A DNA stretch of 64,000 nucleotides from CAVWCQ01 sp963753545 (lineage in GTDB: Bacteria > Chloroflexota > Anaerolineae > Aggregatilineales > Aggregatilineaceae): NCBI GenBank assembly GCA_963753545.1, contig CAVWCQ010000009.1, forward strand, positions 1 to 64,000, given 5' to 3'. The number at the start of each line of letters is the position of its first letter. The stretch's first letter is position 1. The position numbers were made by a program, and so were the translations under genes. Below the pieces are notes generated by a model. It saw only the letters and a program-made list of their open reading frames with translations. It had not been told where the DNA came from and searched no databases. Shown here piece after piece: positions 28,603-37,849 of the stretch.

Positions 28603-29578
28603 TTAGGGTCCATCATTCCTTCCTAAGTACCCTTTTTGGGGAGCTATTACTGACGCAACTTTTGAAGTTTTTTGAGAGCAAGCAGATGGGCAATTTCTTG
28701 GGCGAGAAGCATTCCAGAATACCAAAGGAGCTTCAAACCGAGGTAGCCAAGCTTCTGCCTTAATATCGCCAAATTCTTCAGTATGAATAGTCCATTCTAC
28801 TCCCTCCCCGATAGTGGACATATACATTTTAATTCGCTCACTTAGCGTTTTAGCATTGTCTATATCAGGGTATGAGAGAAAGCTATATGAAAAACTCATC
28901 TCACCAAGTGCCTGTCGTAAATTGCCATTTAAGTTACAGAGTGGATTGTGTCTGAACTCCTCTTCAGTCTCCACACATAACATCCAGTCTCGAGCAAGCT
29001 CAGCTTGCATCTCAGGATTAAGATTGTCAAATTCATCTTGGGAGTATCCAAATTCCTCTGAAATAAATCCTTGCCCCTGATCCTTTTTTGTATTGCTTTG
29101 CGCGAAAGAACTTCTCCAATAATTCCATCAACTATTGCTAACTCTACATCTTTTGATAAATTTCTAAATTCTCATAAACTCACTGCAAAGAAGGAAAGGC
29201 AGAACAATGAGCGATTCTAAGTTTTAACTCAGTGATTTTGCGCCTCCAAGGAGAAACTGTTTTGTTTTTACTACGTGAGTGATAGTTTGTTCCCACATTA
29301 AACCCCTGATTTAATCCATCAAACTCTATACAGAGTATGGGGTTATCATCATATTCCACACAGCGTGAAATCGATACTGGTCTTTTTTAGTCGATCAGTA
29401 TCAGTTTCACTTACTTTTACAGGCTTTAAAATTTTTGGCTCAACAAGCGAATTAAGAGTGAAAACATTTAAGAAGGGTAGATTATGATAAATCGAATAAT
29501 AATCTCCCACCGTTCATTAAGCATCTTAAAATGTTCTCTTTCTGATTGGCTACCAAATACATTTTTTTTCACTCCCAT
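28603..29578 (-). pseudogene. PD-(D/E)XK-like protein of unknown family, frame-broken
   Basis: Joining the minus frames from ATG 29578 (GGGAG seven bases ahead) gives about 325 residues. It starts MGVKKNVFGSQSEREHFKML and NERWEI, passes NLPFLNVFTLNSLVEP, and reaches SIDFTLC and YDDNPILCIEFDGLNQGFN. Then follow WRRKITELKLRIAHCSAFPS, VELAIVDGIIGEVLSRKAIQ and a C-terminal domain (LARDWMLCVETEEEFRHNPL...EWTIHTEEFGDIKAEAW). The order D (SIDF), E-x-D (EFDG), K (ELKL) resembles the restriction-endonuclease-like core of DUF2726-type proteins. At least three frame breaks occur between 29480 and 29040. AT-rich. Confidence 0.5.
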
Positions 29579-29637
29579 AATGTTCTCCCAAACAGGGTTG
29601 TTTTCAAGTATCCATCAATATTTGTCCTAATCAGATT

Positions 29638-29882
29638 TTACTTCGGCTGATTTTGCTGTTGACGGCGACGAATTAATTCCTCTTGCCGTTTATTAGCACG
29701 ACGAGCTTCTACGCACAAATGTCAGCCAAAGAAATTAAACTGAAAAACATCAGCGCGCCAATGATTAGTAAAACTCCCTCAATTTCCTGAAAAACGGTTT
29801 CAGCCCCTACAAATGTTAATAGACCGCCCGCAAAAAAAATGAGACCAAAGAAAGCCGTTACCAGTTTGCCGAGAGTAGCCAT
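29638..29882 (-). CDS. Small two-helix membrane protein (one frame break)
   Basis: ATG 29882 (GGAG six bases ahead) starts a small protein with two hydrophobic helices (LVTAFFGLIFFAGGLLTFVG and VLLIIGALMFFSLISL). A break near 29715 leads in another frame to a strongly basic, Gln-rich tail (EARRANKRQEELIRRRQQQ) ending at 29638. Total about 81 residues. It is immediately upstream, on the same strand, of the PD-(D/E)XK-like gene. Function unknown; small two-helix proteins accompany several defence nucleases, but nothing here proves it. Confidence 0.45.
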
Positions 29883-29978
29883 AATAATCTCCATTTATGA
29901 TAACTTGCTACTTATTTAGTGTATCACGTATTAGGAAATTTGGTGCGACATTGTACACTTCCCGTTCCCCCGACCATG

Positions 29979-30011
29979 TTACCCTTTCCACTGGTCTCGC
30001 ACCCCGACAGG
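29979..30011. repeat. Direct repeat, left copy
   Basis: CCCTTTCCACTGGTC followed by CGC, CCCCG and CAGG recurs at 30958-30988. The two copies flank the AT-rich segment with the uracil-DNA-glycosylase-like gene. Positions 29883-29978 and 30012-30123 hold no gene. Confidence 0.65.
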
Positions 30012-30123
30012 TTTAACTCAGCTATGCGGAGAGAGGAATGATATAGGTAACGAGCACCAGGATAGGATGTATAATGCTTTTGACTGCAGGACAGGGATCA
30101 AACAGCTCTTTGGAGATAAGCAA

Positions 30124-30901
30124 ATGAACAATGACATTCGCTCTATTCGGTTTCCAATCTACTGCTTGAAATTGCGCACTGCCCATATGCGCACTCTATC
30201 TTTACTCAGAATGATTATTCCCATCCTTGCGCCCAAATTGTTCGCTCACAGGGCGTCAATAGTCAAGCGGGATTTCAGCTTCCAGAACCGTGGAATGGTA
30301 ATATCGAGCAAGCGCCGATTTTTTCCTCGCGTCCAATCCATCTAGTGCGCTTGATGAAGCATTTCCGAAAACTACATGGGCAGATGAGGATATTATTTCA
30401 TTTTTTACGGGTCGTTTTGGGAAATGGATCAAAGATGGAATGTATCCTCTCAAGGAAACGGGAGAATATTCCAAAGGTTGGGTCAAATTCTTAGCAGCAG
30501 TCCGGAAGCGAACGGCAGAACTCCTAGATACAAATAGTCGTGATGTCCGCCCTGGCATAGACTACGTCATTACCGAGGTTGTACACTGCAAATCAAGAAA
30601 TGAAATTGGTGTCAATAGCGCAGCAAATACGTGTGTAAATCAGTACCTTCAGCGAGTTATAGCCATTTCTGGGGCCGCAGTGATTGTTCCTCTTGGTGCG
30701 TATGCGGCTTCTCACATTCGCTACGAATATAATGTACCAGCGAGTACATCACTCTTTGGCCCAATTAAGATCGGCAGTAAATCGCGCTTTTTTGCCTTTC
30801 TGCCCCATCCAAACTACCGGGGTAAGCGCACCTTTGCTGATTGCCTCCCACAGGCGGAATTGGAACGACTGCGACACGTTCTGCACAGAGACATGAACTG
30901 A
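30124..30901 (+). pseudogene. Uracil-DNA glycosylase superfamily-like protein (frame breaks)
   Basis: Joined frames give about 258 residues: a helical start (SVSNLLLEIAHCPYAHSIF), then FQLPEPWNGNIEQAPIF, FLASNPSSALDEAFP, DEDIISFFTGRFGKWI, DYVITEVVHCKSRNEIGV and ISGAAVIVPLGAYA, and finally FLPHPNYRGKRTF. SNPS near the first strand and HPN near the end match the two active-site motifs of the UDG fold. The second break, at about 30309, is one missing T in a run of T. A first break lies near 30135. It would act on damaged or modified bases. The gene sits between direct repeats and is AT-rich. Confidence 0.6.
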
Positions 30902-30957
30902 TTACAAGTTGAGTAGGTGCTTCCCTCCCCCACCTTCCTTTCACCCCGTTAAATACG

Positions 30958-30988
30958 TGACCCTTTCCACTGGTCGCGCCCCGGCAGG
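30958..30988. repeat. Direct repeat, right copy
   Basis: Matches 29979-30011 with two small gaps (CCCTTTCCACTGGTC, GCG, CCCCGGCAGG). It lies about 60 bases before glpA and may be part of the glpA leader that was duplicated when the upstream segment inserted. Confidence 0.65.
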
Positions 30989-31045
30989 CATGTTATGTTT
31001 TGCTCACACTCAAGAATGCTGGTTTGAACGAGGAGAACACTTCCT

Positions 31046-32675
31046 TTGATTCCAACGGTTGATGTGATCGTGATCGGCGGCGGCGCGACCGGGGCGGCGG
31101 CGCTCTATGACGTGGCGCGGCGCGGCATGCGCGGGCTGCTCGTCGAACAGGGCGATCTGGCGACCGGGACATCGGGGCGCTATCACGGCCTGCTGCACTC
31201 CGGCGGGCGCTATGCCGTGCGCGATCCCGAAACTGCCGCCGAATGTATCGCTGAAAATACCATCCTGCGCCGTATCGCCCCCTTTGCCATCGAAGATACG
31301 GGCGGGCTGTTCATCGCCACCCCGGACGATCCACCCGACTACCCGGAAAAATGGGTGCGGGCGTGTATCGCGGCGGGAATCCCCAGCGAGCCGATGAGCG
31401 CCCAGGCGGCCCGCAATTTTGAACCCGCCCTCACCTCACAGATCGCGGCGGCGTTTCTCGTGCCGGATGGATCGTGTGACGGATTCGATCTGGTGCATGG
31501 CTTTGTCGAGGCGGCGCGGGCGCTCGGCAGCGAGACGTGGATTTACCACCGGGTGATCGATCTGCTGCGCGAAGGCGACGCGGTGATCGGCGTGCGGCTG
31601 GTCGATGTCCGGCGGGGCGAGGAGAAGACGGTCCTGGCGGGCTGCGTGCTCAATGCGGCGGGTCCGTGGTCGGGACGGATCGCGGCGCTGGCCGGGCTGG
31701 ATGTGGTCATCCGCTTCGACCGGGGCGCAATGATCGCCATGAATACGCGCTGGGTCAATACGGTTGTCAACCGTCTGCGCCCGGCGACGGATGGCGATAT
31801 CGTGGTCCCGGTGGGTACGGTGAACATCCTGGGCACAACGTCGGTGATCACCGATCAGCCGGACGACAAACGGATCGAAGCGTGGGAGAATCCGGCGCAT
31901 TCTGGATGATGCGGAAGCGGTCGTGCCGGGGATCAAACAGGGGCGCGCGCTGCGGGCCTGGGCGGGCGTCCGTCCGCTGTATGAGCCGCCGGGGAACGGG
32001 AACGGTGAAGCCGTCGGGCGCGAGGTCAAGCGCACGTTTTCGGTGATCGATCACGCGGAGCGCGACGGTCTGCGCGGGCTGGTGACGGTCGTCGGGGGCA
32101 AGCTGACCACCTGCCGTCTGATGGCGGAAGCAGCGGTGAACGTCGTGGCGCGGCAGATCGGCAATACGCGGCCCTGCACGACGGCGGAGGAGAACCTCAC
32201 CCCGGCCAACCTCACCCCCAGCCCCTCTCCAATCAAGTTAGAGAGGGGAACTAAGGTTCAATATCATCATTTGCAGGGGCGGATGGAGCAATTGGAAGGC
32301 GGCGAGATGCCCGCCGAACTGATCTGCGAATGCGAACTGATCACGCGGGCGCAGTTGGAAGAGGCGATCCGCGAATACGGCGATCAGCCCGTCGCGTTGG
32401 GGCAACTGCGGCGCGATCTGCGGCTGGGGATGGGTCCGTGCCAGGCGGGATTTTGCGGCTACCGGGCGGCTGGCATCTTACAGCAGGTGAAAGGTATCTC
32501 CAGCGAGGAAGCAACGCACGCCCTGGCCGATTTCGCCAACGAACGCTTCCGGGGCACGCGTCCGCTGCTGTGGGGGCACAGTCTGCGCCAGATGGTTTTG
32601 GATGAACTCATTTACCGCCGCACCCTGGGTCTCGATCTACTGACGCAGCACTCACAGGAGTCCGGCGATGCGTGA
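31046..32675 (+). CDS. glpA: Anaerobic glycerol-3-phosphate dehydrogenase subunit A (one frame break)
   Basis: About 543 residues. The FAD-binding Rossmann motif VIVIGGGATGAAALYDVARR starts at residue 7, followed by the FAD-dependent oxidoreductase body. The C-terminal BFD-like 2Fe-2S domain has cysteines in ICECELITRAQLEEAI and GPCQAGFCGYRAAGI. A break at about 31900 (one extra A in GAGAATCC) joins EAWE to IRRILDDAEAVVPGIK. Between the FAD and BFD domains lies an in-frame NLTPANLTPSPSPIKLERG segment that is DNA of a palindromic intergenic repeat. The start is TTG 31046 with AGGAG 10 bases ahead. It oxidises glycerol 3-phosphate to dihydroxyacetone phosphate with GlpB and GlpC. Confidence 0.9.
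32205..32258. repeat. CCTCACCCC/GAGAGGGG repeat inside glpA
   Basis: CCTCACCCCGGCCAACCTCA is followed by CCCCAGCCCCTCTCC, a few bases, and GGAGAGGGGAA-type DNA (32251-32258). The CCCCTCTC and GAGAGGGG arms pair. The element is coding in frame and inserts about 18 residues in the linker between the FAD and iron-sulfur domains of GlpA. Confidence 0.65.
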
Positions 32676-33936
32676 TCAACAGGATATTTTGATCATCGGC
32701 GCGGGATTGGCCGGGCTGATGTCCGCCGTACACGCCGTTTACGCCGGGGCGACTGTGCGACTGATCGCGGCGGGATGGGGCCAGCAGATGGTCACGCCCG
32801 GCTGGATCAGCGTCTGTGATCGGGCGGATGACGACGTGATCGCGGAGGTACGCGGCTATGCGGCGCTCAATCCGGAGCATCCCTATGCGCTGGGGGGCGA
32901 CGACGCGATGGTCGCCGGGATCGACGGTTTTCGGGCGGTGACCAAGGAGATCGGACAGCCGCACGACTGCCGTAAAAAAGACGGGCACAATATGCGGCTG
33001 ATGACGCTGCTCGGCGCGGTGGGCAAGGCCATGATCGCCCCGCGCGGCATGGCGAACGGCGACCTGACGGATATTGCCGGGCCGGTGCTGCTGGTCGGAT
33101 TCCGAGGCTGGCGGGATTTTCACCCGGAACTTGCCGCCGGGAATCTGTGCAAGCAGGGGATCGAAGCGCGTGCGGTCTGGGTCGATCTGCCGGAGTCGCG
33201 GCCATACTGGGATAACTGGGCGACTGACCTTGCGCGATGGTTCGATCAGCCAGATTTTCGCGCGCAAATCACCAAACAGATTCGAGCGGATGGCGCGGTT
33301 AAGGTCGGCTTCCCGGCGGTGCTGGGATTGGATCACCCGCTGGATGTGCTGGCGGATATGGCGGAAAAGATCGGCTGCCCGGTGTTCGAGATTCCGACGC
33401 TGCCGCCCAGTCTGCCGGGTATAAGGCTCAGTAACGGTCTACGGCGCTGGCTGCTGCGCAAAGGGGTTCGCGTGCAGATCGGGCATCCGGTCGTGCGCGG
33501 GATCGTGGAAAACGGGCGCTGCACGGGCGTCGAGGTGGAGGCGCTGGGGCACCGGAATCCGTTCTACGCGGATCAGGTCATCCTGGCGACGGGCGGGCTG
33601 TACAGCGGCGGGATCGAGAGCGACGAGGCGGGCCACCTGCGGGAGCCGATCTTCGATCTGCCGGTCCAGACTCCGCCGGGTGAGGGCCGGGTCGGTTGGT
33701 ATGACGACAACTTGCTCAAATTGCGGGGGCACCCGATCCACCGCTATGCCGGGCTGCGTGTTGATCACCAGATGCGCCCGCTGGATGGATCGGGCGCGCC
33801 GATCCTGGAAAACGTCTATGCCGTGGGGAACCTGATTGCTGGATTCAACCCGCTGACGGATGGCTGCGCGGAGGGGATCGCCCTGGCAACCGCCTATAAA
33901 GCCGTGCAAGTCGCGCTCAGTTTGGAGAGCGAATAG
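32668..33936 (+). CDS. glpB: Anaerobic glycerol-3-phosphate dehydrogenase subunit B
   Basis: The 422-residue flavoprotein has the FMN/FAD Rossmann start DILIIGAGLAGLMSAVHAVY, the GlpB-type block GWISVCDR and the closing YAVGNLIAGFNPLTDGCAEG. Its frame is intact. It overlaps glpA by 8 bases and its stop TAG overlaps the GTG of glpC. It passes electrons from GlpA to GlpC. Confidence 0.9.
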   Translation: MRDQQDILIIGAGLAGLMSAVHAVYAGATVRLIAAGWGQQMVTPGWISVCDRADDDVIAEVRGYAALNPEHPYALGGDDAMVAGIDGFRAVTKEIGQPHDCRKKDGHNMRLMTLLGAVGKAMIAPRGMANGDLTDIAGPVLLVGFRGWRDFHPELAAGNLCKQGIEARAVWVDLPESRPYWDNWATDLARWFDQPDFRAQITKQIRADGAVKVGFPAVLGLDHPLDVLADMAEKIGCPVFEIPTLPPSLPGIRLSNGLRRWLLRKGVRVQIGHPVVRGIVENGRCTGVEVEALGHRNPFYADQVILATGGLYSGGIESDEAGHLREPIFDLPVQTPPGEGRVGWYDDNLLKLRGHPIHRYAGLRVDHQMRPLDGSGAPILENVYAVGNLIAGFNPLTDGCAEGIALATAYKAVQVALSLESE

Positions 33937-35209
33937 TGCAAACACCTTTCACGTCCGATATGTGCATCAAGTGTAATATCTGCACGTTGGCCTGCCCCTA
34001 TGCTGCCGTGACGCCGCTGTTTCCCGGCCCAAAAGTCGTCGGCCCGCAGGAACAGCGCTTCCGGGAACCCGGCGCGCCCTCCCCCGATCACTCGCTGGAC
34101 TACTGCTCAGGCTGCGGCATCTGCACGCTGGTCTGCCCGCACGGCGTCAAGGTGATGGAGATCAACACGCAGGCTAAAGCGCGGATCGTGGAGAGTCGCG
34201 GGCTGTCATTCCGCAACTGGTTCCTGAGCCGGAATGAACGCTGGGGCCGCTGGGGGACGCCGTTCGCACCGCTGACCAACTTCGGCGTGCGGTCGCATCG
34301 GCTGCGGAAAGTGGCGGAGCGGATCATCGGTGTCTCGGCGCGGGGTCCGCTGCCGGGCTGGGCGGGATACACGTTCCGGGGCTGGTGGAAAAAAAGTCAA
34401 CCCGCCATCCTCGATCCGAACCCACATCGGATCAGATGCGCGTGGTCTACTTTCACGGCTGTTCGACCAACACCTATGAGCCATATATCGGCAAGCTGGC
34501 GGTTGCCGTGCTGGAACATATCGGGCTGCACGTCGAAATCCCGCCGCAGACGTGCTGCGGACTTCCGGCGCAGTCCAATGGCGATTTTAAGGGGGCGCGG
34601 CGCTATGCCCGCCAAAATATCGGGTCGCTGGTCGGATACGCGCGGCGGGGAATCCCGATTGTGGGCACATCGGCAAGCTGCATGACGGCGATCAAGGGCG
34701 ACTACCAGCATATCCTCGGCCTGGAAGATGAAGATGCGCGCATCGTCGCGGCGAACACCTACGATTTTATGGAATTCCTGGCGAAGCTGGCCCACGAGGG
34801 CAAACTCCCGATTCGATTTCGCGCCGATCCCGCTGGAACTGCCCTATCACGCGCCGTGCCAACTGAAGGCGCACGGCATGGGACGCCCCGCGCTCGATGT
34901 GCTGAACCTGATCCCCGGCCTGCGTCTGTGGGAGATCGACGCAGACTGCTGCGGGATCGCCGGGACGTATGGGTACAAGAAGGAAAAGCGCGAGATATCC
35001 GAGGCGGTTGGGCGATCAATGGCGGAGCAGATCACGCGAGTCGGGCAGCGATCTCGTCGTGTGCGATACGGAGACGTGCCGCTGGCAGATCACGGCGCTG
35101 ACCGGGGAAAAAGAGTGTTCATCCGGTGGAACTGCTCGCGGCGGCGTATGGGATCCGCGTGGAGGGGTACGAGAGTCCGGTTAAGCTGACGGAAAAGCAG
35201 AAAAACTAG
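33936..35209 (+). CDS. glpC: Anaerobic glycerol-3-phosphate dehydrogenase subunit C, Fe-S (frame breaks)
   Basis: About 424 residues. Two ferredoxin-type clusters lie at the N-terminus (CIKCNICTLACP and CSGCGICTLVCP). Two cysteine-rich CCG domains follow: VVYFHGCSTNTYEPYIG with TCCGLPAQ, and PYHAPCQLKAHGMG with DCCGIAGTYG. Breaks lie near 34410, 34825, 35040 and 35115; each is bridged by the conserved next block, ending VHPVELLAAAYGIRVEGYE. It is the membrane-linked electron carrier that hands electrons to menaquinone. Starts at GTG 33936. The number of breaks makes assembly error likely. Confidence 0.85.
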
Positions 35210-35211
35210 TT

Positions 35212-35242
35212 TTACCGCGGAGAGCGCAAAGAGCGCGGAGAA
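35212..35242. repeat. TTACCGCGGAGAGCGC repeat unit
   Basis: This unit right after the glpC stop matches, in the opposite orientation, the two units at 149-179 and 229-259, and leads into the ribosome site of the next gene. Confidence 0.6.
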
Positions 35243-35254
35243 AAGCAGAAGAAA

Positions 35255-35935
35255 ATGAAACGGATTTATATTCCCACAACAGGGCCGGGCGATTGGCAAC
35301 ACGGATTAGCGGAGCCGCAAAAGCAGTGGAAAACAGGCTATTCGGCTCGTTCACTGGCATACTGCTGGGAAGCTGCCAATGGATGGCCCCCTGAAATCTG
35401 CGATCTACTATCCGGCATCCCAGCTTTTCGACAGGTTGAAATGCTGCTAGCCCTACCTGAATATAAGGTCGATTTGCCCGGAGGAAGCCGCCCCTCACAA
35501 AATGATATTTTTGTCCTGGGTCGGGATGGTGAGGGGCATTTATTGGCCATGATGATCGAAGGGAAAGTGTCGGAATCCTTCGGGCCAACGCTAACAGAAT
35601 GGAATGCGTCGCAGTCAGCGGGCAAGCAGCAGAGACTTGCTTATATCCAGAAGGAATTAGGACTATCGCAAGCGATTCCCGGCGCGATCCGCTATCAACT
35701 GCTGCACCGGGCTGTGTCAGCCGTGATCGAAGCCCGGCGCTTTAATGCAAAAAACGCGCTGATGGTTGTCCATTCCTTCAGCCAACAAGATGAGTGGTTT
35801 GAGGATTACCAACGCTTTGTAGCGTTGTTCGGGGTAAATGGTTGCGGCAAGGGGCTGGTAAAGCTGAGCAATTCAGGCAACGTGCAACTTTATTCGGGCT
35901 GGGCGACAGGCAGCGGTGAATACCTAAAAGCATGA
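35255..35935 (+). CDS. DUF6946-like protein, possible PD-(D/E)XK fold
   Basis: The 226-residue soluble protein resembles the DUF6946 family. Its core NDIFVLG...LLAMMIEGKVSESFGP places an aspartate, a glutamate and a lysine as in PD-(D/E)XK nucleases, and IRYQLLHRAVSAVIEARRF is the characteristic helical block that follows. Function is unknown; nuclease activity is only suggested by the motif. Frame intact. A repeat unit stands immediately upstream and a convergent Uma2 gene is directly downstream with no gap. Confidence 0.6.
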   Translation: MKRIYIPTTGPGDWQHGLAEPQKQWKTGYSARSLAYCWEAANGWPPEICDLLSGIPAFRQVEMLLALPEYKVDLPGGSRPSQNDIFVLGRDGEGHLLAMMIEGKVSESFGPTLTEWNASQSAGKQQRLAYIQKELGLSQAIPGAIRYQLLHRAVSAVIEARRFNAKNALMVVHSFSQQDEWFEDYQRFVALFGVNGCGKGLVKLSNSGNVQLYSGWATGSGEYLKA

Positions 35936-36487
35936 TTACTCTGGAAAAATGTCTTTCACCGCCAGCGTGAACCCCGGTAGCACGTCGCCGCCATCCACCG
36001 TATCTTTGATACCCAACTGCTGCACCTTCTCGCCAGGAACAAACACCTGCACCTGTTTCTTTTCAGGCATGACCACCCACACAACCGTTCCCGCCGCGAG
36101 ATAGTTGCCAACTTTAGTCAGCATGTCGTGGGGATCATTGCCAGGAGACATGACTTCAACGGCGAGATCGGGTGCGACGGGGTGATAGCCTTTTTCAGCA
36201 AGCGGCCCCTTCTCTTTAGCGAGAAAGGCAACATCAGGGGCATACCGTTCGCCGGATACTCGATAGCCACCGCCCTCACCCGTAACATGTCCTATTGGAT
36301 GCTGCATTAGATAATGCTTTAGCCAATAATTTATGTTACTGGCAATTTCAGATACATATGGATTGGATGGCACTTCGACAATCTCCCCCCCGATGTATTC
36401 AAACAATTTGTCCGCGTTTTCCGGCTGATCAACCCAGCGATCAAACTCCTCGACGGTAAGTGTCCTGGTTCCTGCGCCCATGCTCAT
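35936..36487 (-). CDS. Uma2 family endonuclease (DUF820)
   Basis: The 183-residue protein has the Uma2/DUF820 layout: LTVEEFDRW near the start, KLFEYIGGEIVEV, the PD motif in RYAPDVAFLA, the acidic strand APDLAVEVMSP, then a lysine in MLTKVGNYLAAGTVVWVV. The PD-(D/E)XK core residues are all present. These proteins are abundant and usually uncharacterised in Chloroflexota and cyanobacteria. Frame intact. Confidence 0.88.
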   Translation of the reverse strand: MSMGAGTRTLTVEEFDRWVDQPENADKLFEYIGGEIVEVPSNPYVSEIASNINYWLKHYLMQHPIGHVTGEGGGYRVSGERYAPDVAFLAKEKGPLAEKGYHPVAPDLAVEVMSPGNDPHDMLTKVGNYLAAGTVVWVVMPEKKQVQVFVPGEKVQQLGIKDTVDGGDVLPGFTLAVKDIFPE

Positions 36488-36547
36488 CGATCTCCATTCA
36501 ATCTATCCAGTGTCATTGTAGCGTGAAGCGGTTGCGCCTACAATCGC

Positions 36548-37366
36548 TTACCGCCTATATCTCGCTGTGAACTGATCCGCGAGCTGCTTTAACTGCCCAT
36601 CGAGCAGCAGACGGACGCGGCCCAAAATATGTGGCGGGACTTCCCCATAAAACGCCTGGGCAATGCCGCCCGCGATGCAGGCAATCGTATCACTGTCGCC
36701 GCCCAGTGAGATCGCCTTGCGGATGGCATCTTCAAAGTTCTCCGATTCGAGGAACGCTGTGATCGCCTGGGGCACGGATCCCTGGCAGGAGCTGTCGAAT
36801 TGATAGCTGGGGCGGATGGCATCCAGGCTCTGATCCAGGCGATAGTTGAAGCGATCCTGAATCATCTGCCGGATTGTCTCTTTGTCTTTCGTGGTGCGTG
36901 CCCAAAATACCGCCGCCGCAACGGCCTGCGCGCCGCAAATCCCCTCCGGATGGTTGTGGGTGACAATGGCGCTGAGTTTGGCTTCGCGCAGCACATCGTC
37001 CAGGGTGTCGAAAGCAAAGCCAATCGGGCTGACACGCATCGCGGAGCCGTTGCCATAACTCTGGTAGCCGTGCGTGGTGTCGGAGGCAAGCCACTTCTGG
37101 AACAACTGACCATACCCTACGTTGGGATATCGCCGCCCATAGAGCCGGAGACGGAACGCATATGTTTTTGGAGCCAGAAGCAGATCGACCACCTTGATCG
37201 GGTGGGGCGTGCGGCGCATCACGGCATCAGCAATAGCGACGGTCAGAACCGTATCGTCGGTGAAGCGCGAGAACTGGCTGAATAACGGGAAGTCGGTGGT
37301 CTTGACGTTCTCATTCTCAAAAACAGAGCCGATGATGTCGCCTGCAATTGCGCCCCACACGCTCAA
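36548..37366 (-). CDS. ADP-ribosylglycohydrolase family protein
   Basis: The 272-residue enzyme begins with WGAIAGDIIGSVFENENVK, followed by the dimetal motif FTDDT (near 34) and, near the C-terminus, GGDSDTIACIAGGIAQAFYG. These supply the two magnesium sites of the DraG/ARH3-like fold that removes ADP-ribose from protein or nucleic acid. The first possible start is a TTG directly after the sixA stop; GTG 37360 (VWGAIAGD) fits the family better. Frame intact. Confidence 0.88.
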   Translation of the reverse strand: MSVWGAIAGDIIGSVFENENVKTTDFPLFSQFSRFTDDTVLTVAIADAVMRRTPHPIKVVDLLLAPKTYAFRLRLYGRRYPNVGYGQLFQKWLASDTTHGYQSYGNGSAMRVSPIGFAFDTLDDVLREAKLSAIVTHNHPEGICGAQAVAAAVFWARTTKDKETIRQMIQDRFNYRLDQSLDAIRPSYQFDSSCQGSVPQAITAFLESENFEDAIRKAISLGGDSDTIACIAGGIAQAFYGEVPPHILGRVRLLLDGQLKQLADQFTARYRR

Positions 37367-37849
37367 TTACTCGTCATCGCTGTTGGCCATAATCTCCGGG
37401 ATGAGCATCCAGCGCAGCGTCCACACCTGCTCGATAGATTCAAAACAGGCTGTGCCGGAAGTAGCGAACGTGAGCGGCGTGGTGTTCGGATTTCCGGTCA
37501 GCAGTGCTGCCGCGAGACGCTCCATAAACGGGTTGTGCCCAACCAGCATGACGGGCTTCGATTCGAGGGCCAATTCGCGGGGCAACTGGTCCACCGGATC
37601 ATCCCACAACAGCCCTTTCACCTCGATAATACCGTCCAGCGGCTTGAGCAACTTGCCCATGCTCTCGGCGGTTTGTTTGGCGCGCAGCAGACCGCTGTGC
37701 CGGATCTGACCGATCTCGATGCCTGCTTCTGCCATCTGATCCGCGATACGCAGTACATCCTCCCGCCCCCGCTTGGTCAGAGGCCGGTCATCCTCGTTGA
37801 ACACCGGGTCTTTCGATGCCTTACCGTGCCGAACCAAATAAACTCGCAT
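37367..37849 (-). CDS. sixA: SixA-type phosphohistidine phosphatase
   Basis: The 160-residue protein of the histidine phosphatase superfamily has the catalytic RHG (RHGKASKD, residues 7-9), the DRPLTKRGREDVLR block and the second catalytic histidine in VGHNPFMERLA. SixA removes phosphate from histidine phosphotransfer domains. ATG overlaps the stop of the upstream nuclease-like gene by one base (TAATG), so these genes run as one transcript. Frame intact. Confidence 0.88.
   Translation of the reverse strand: MRVYLVRHGKASKDPVFNEDDRPLTKRGREDVLRIADQMAEAGIEIGQIRHSGLLRAKQTAESMGKLLKPLDGIIEVKGLLWDDPVDQLPRELALESKPVMLVGHNPFMERLAAALLTGNPNTTPLTFATSGTACFESIEQVWTLRWMLIPEIMANSDDE

Noticed and set aside
31046..35209. 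Aerobic glpD-type dehydrogenase
   Set aside because: The three-gene set with the BFD domain in the first subunit and the double ferredoxin plus CCG domains in the third is the anaerobic GlpABC type.
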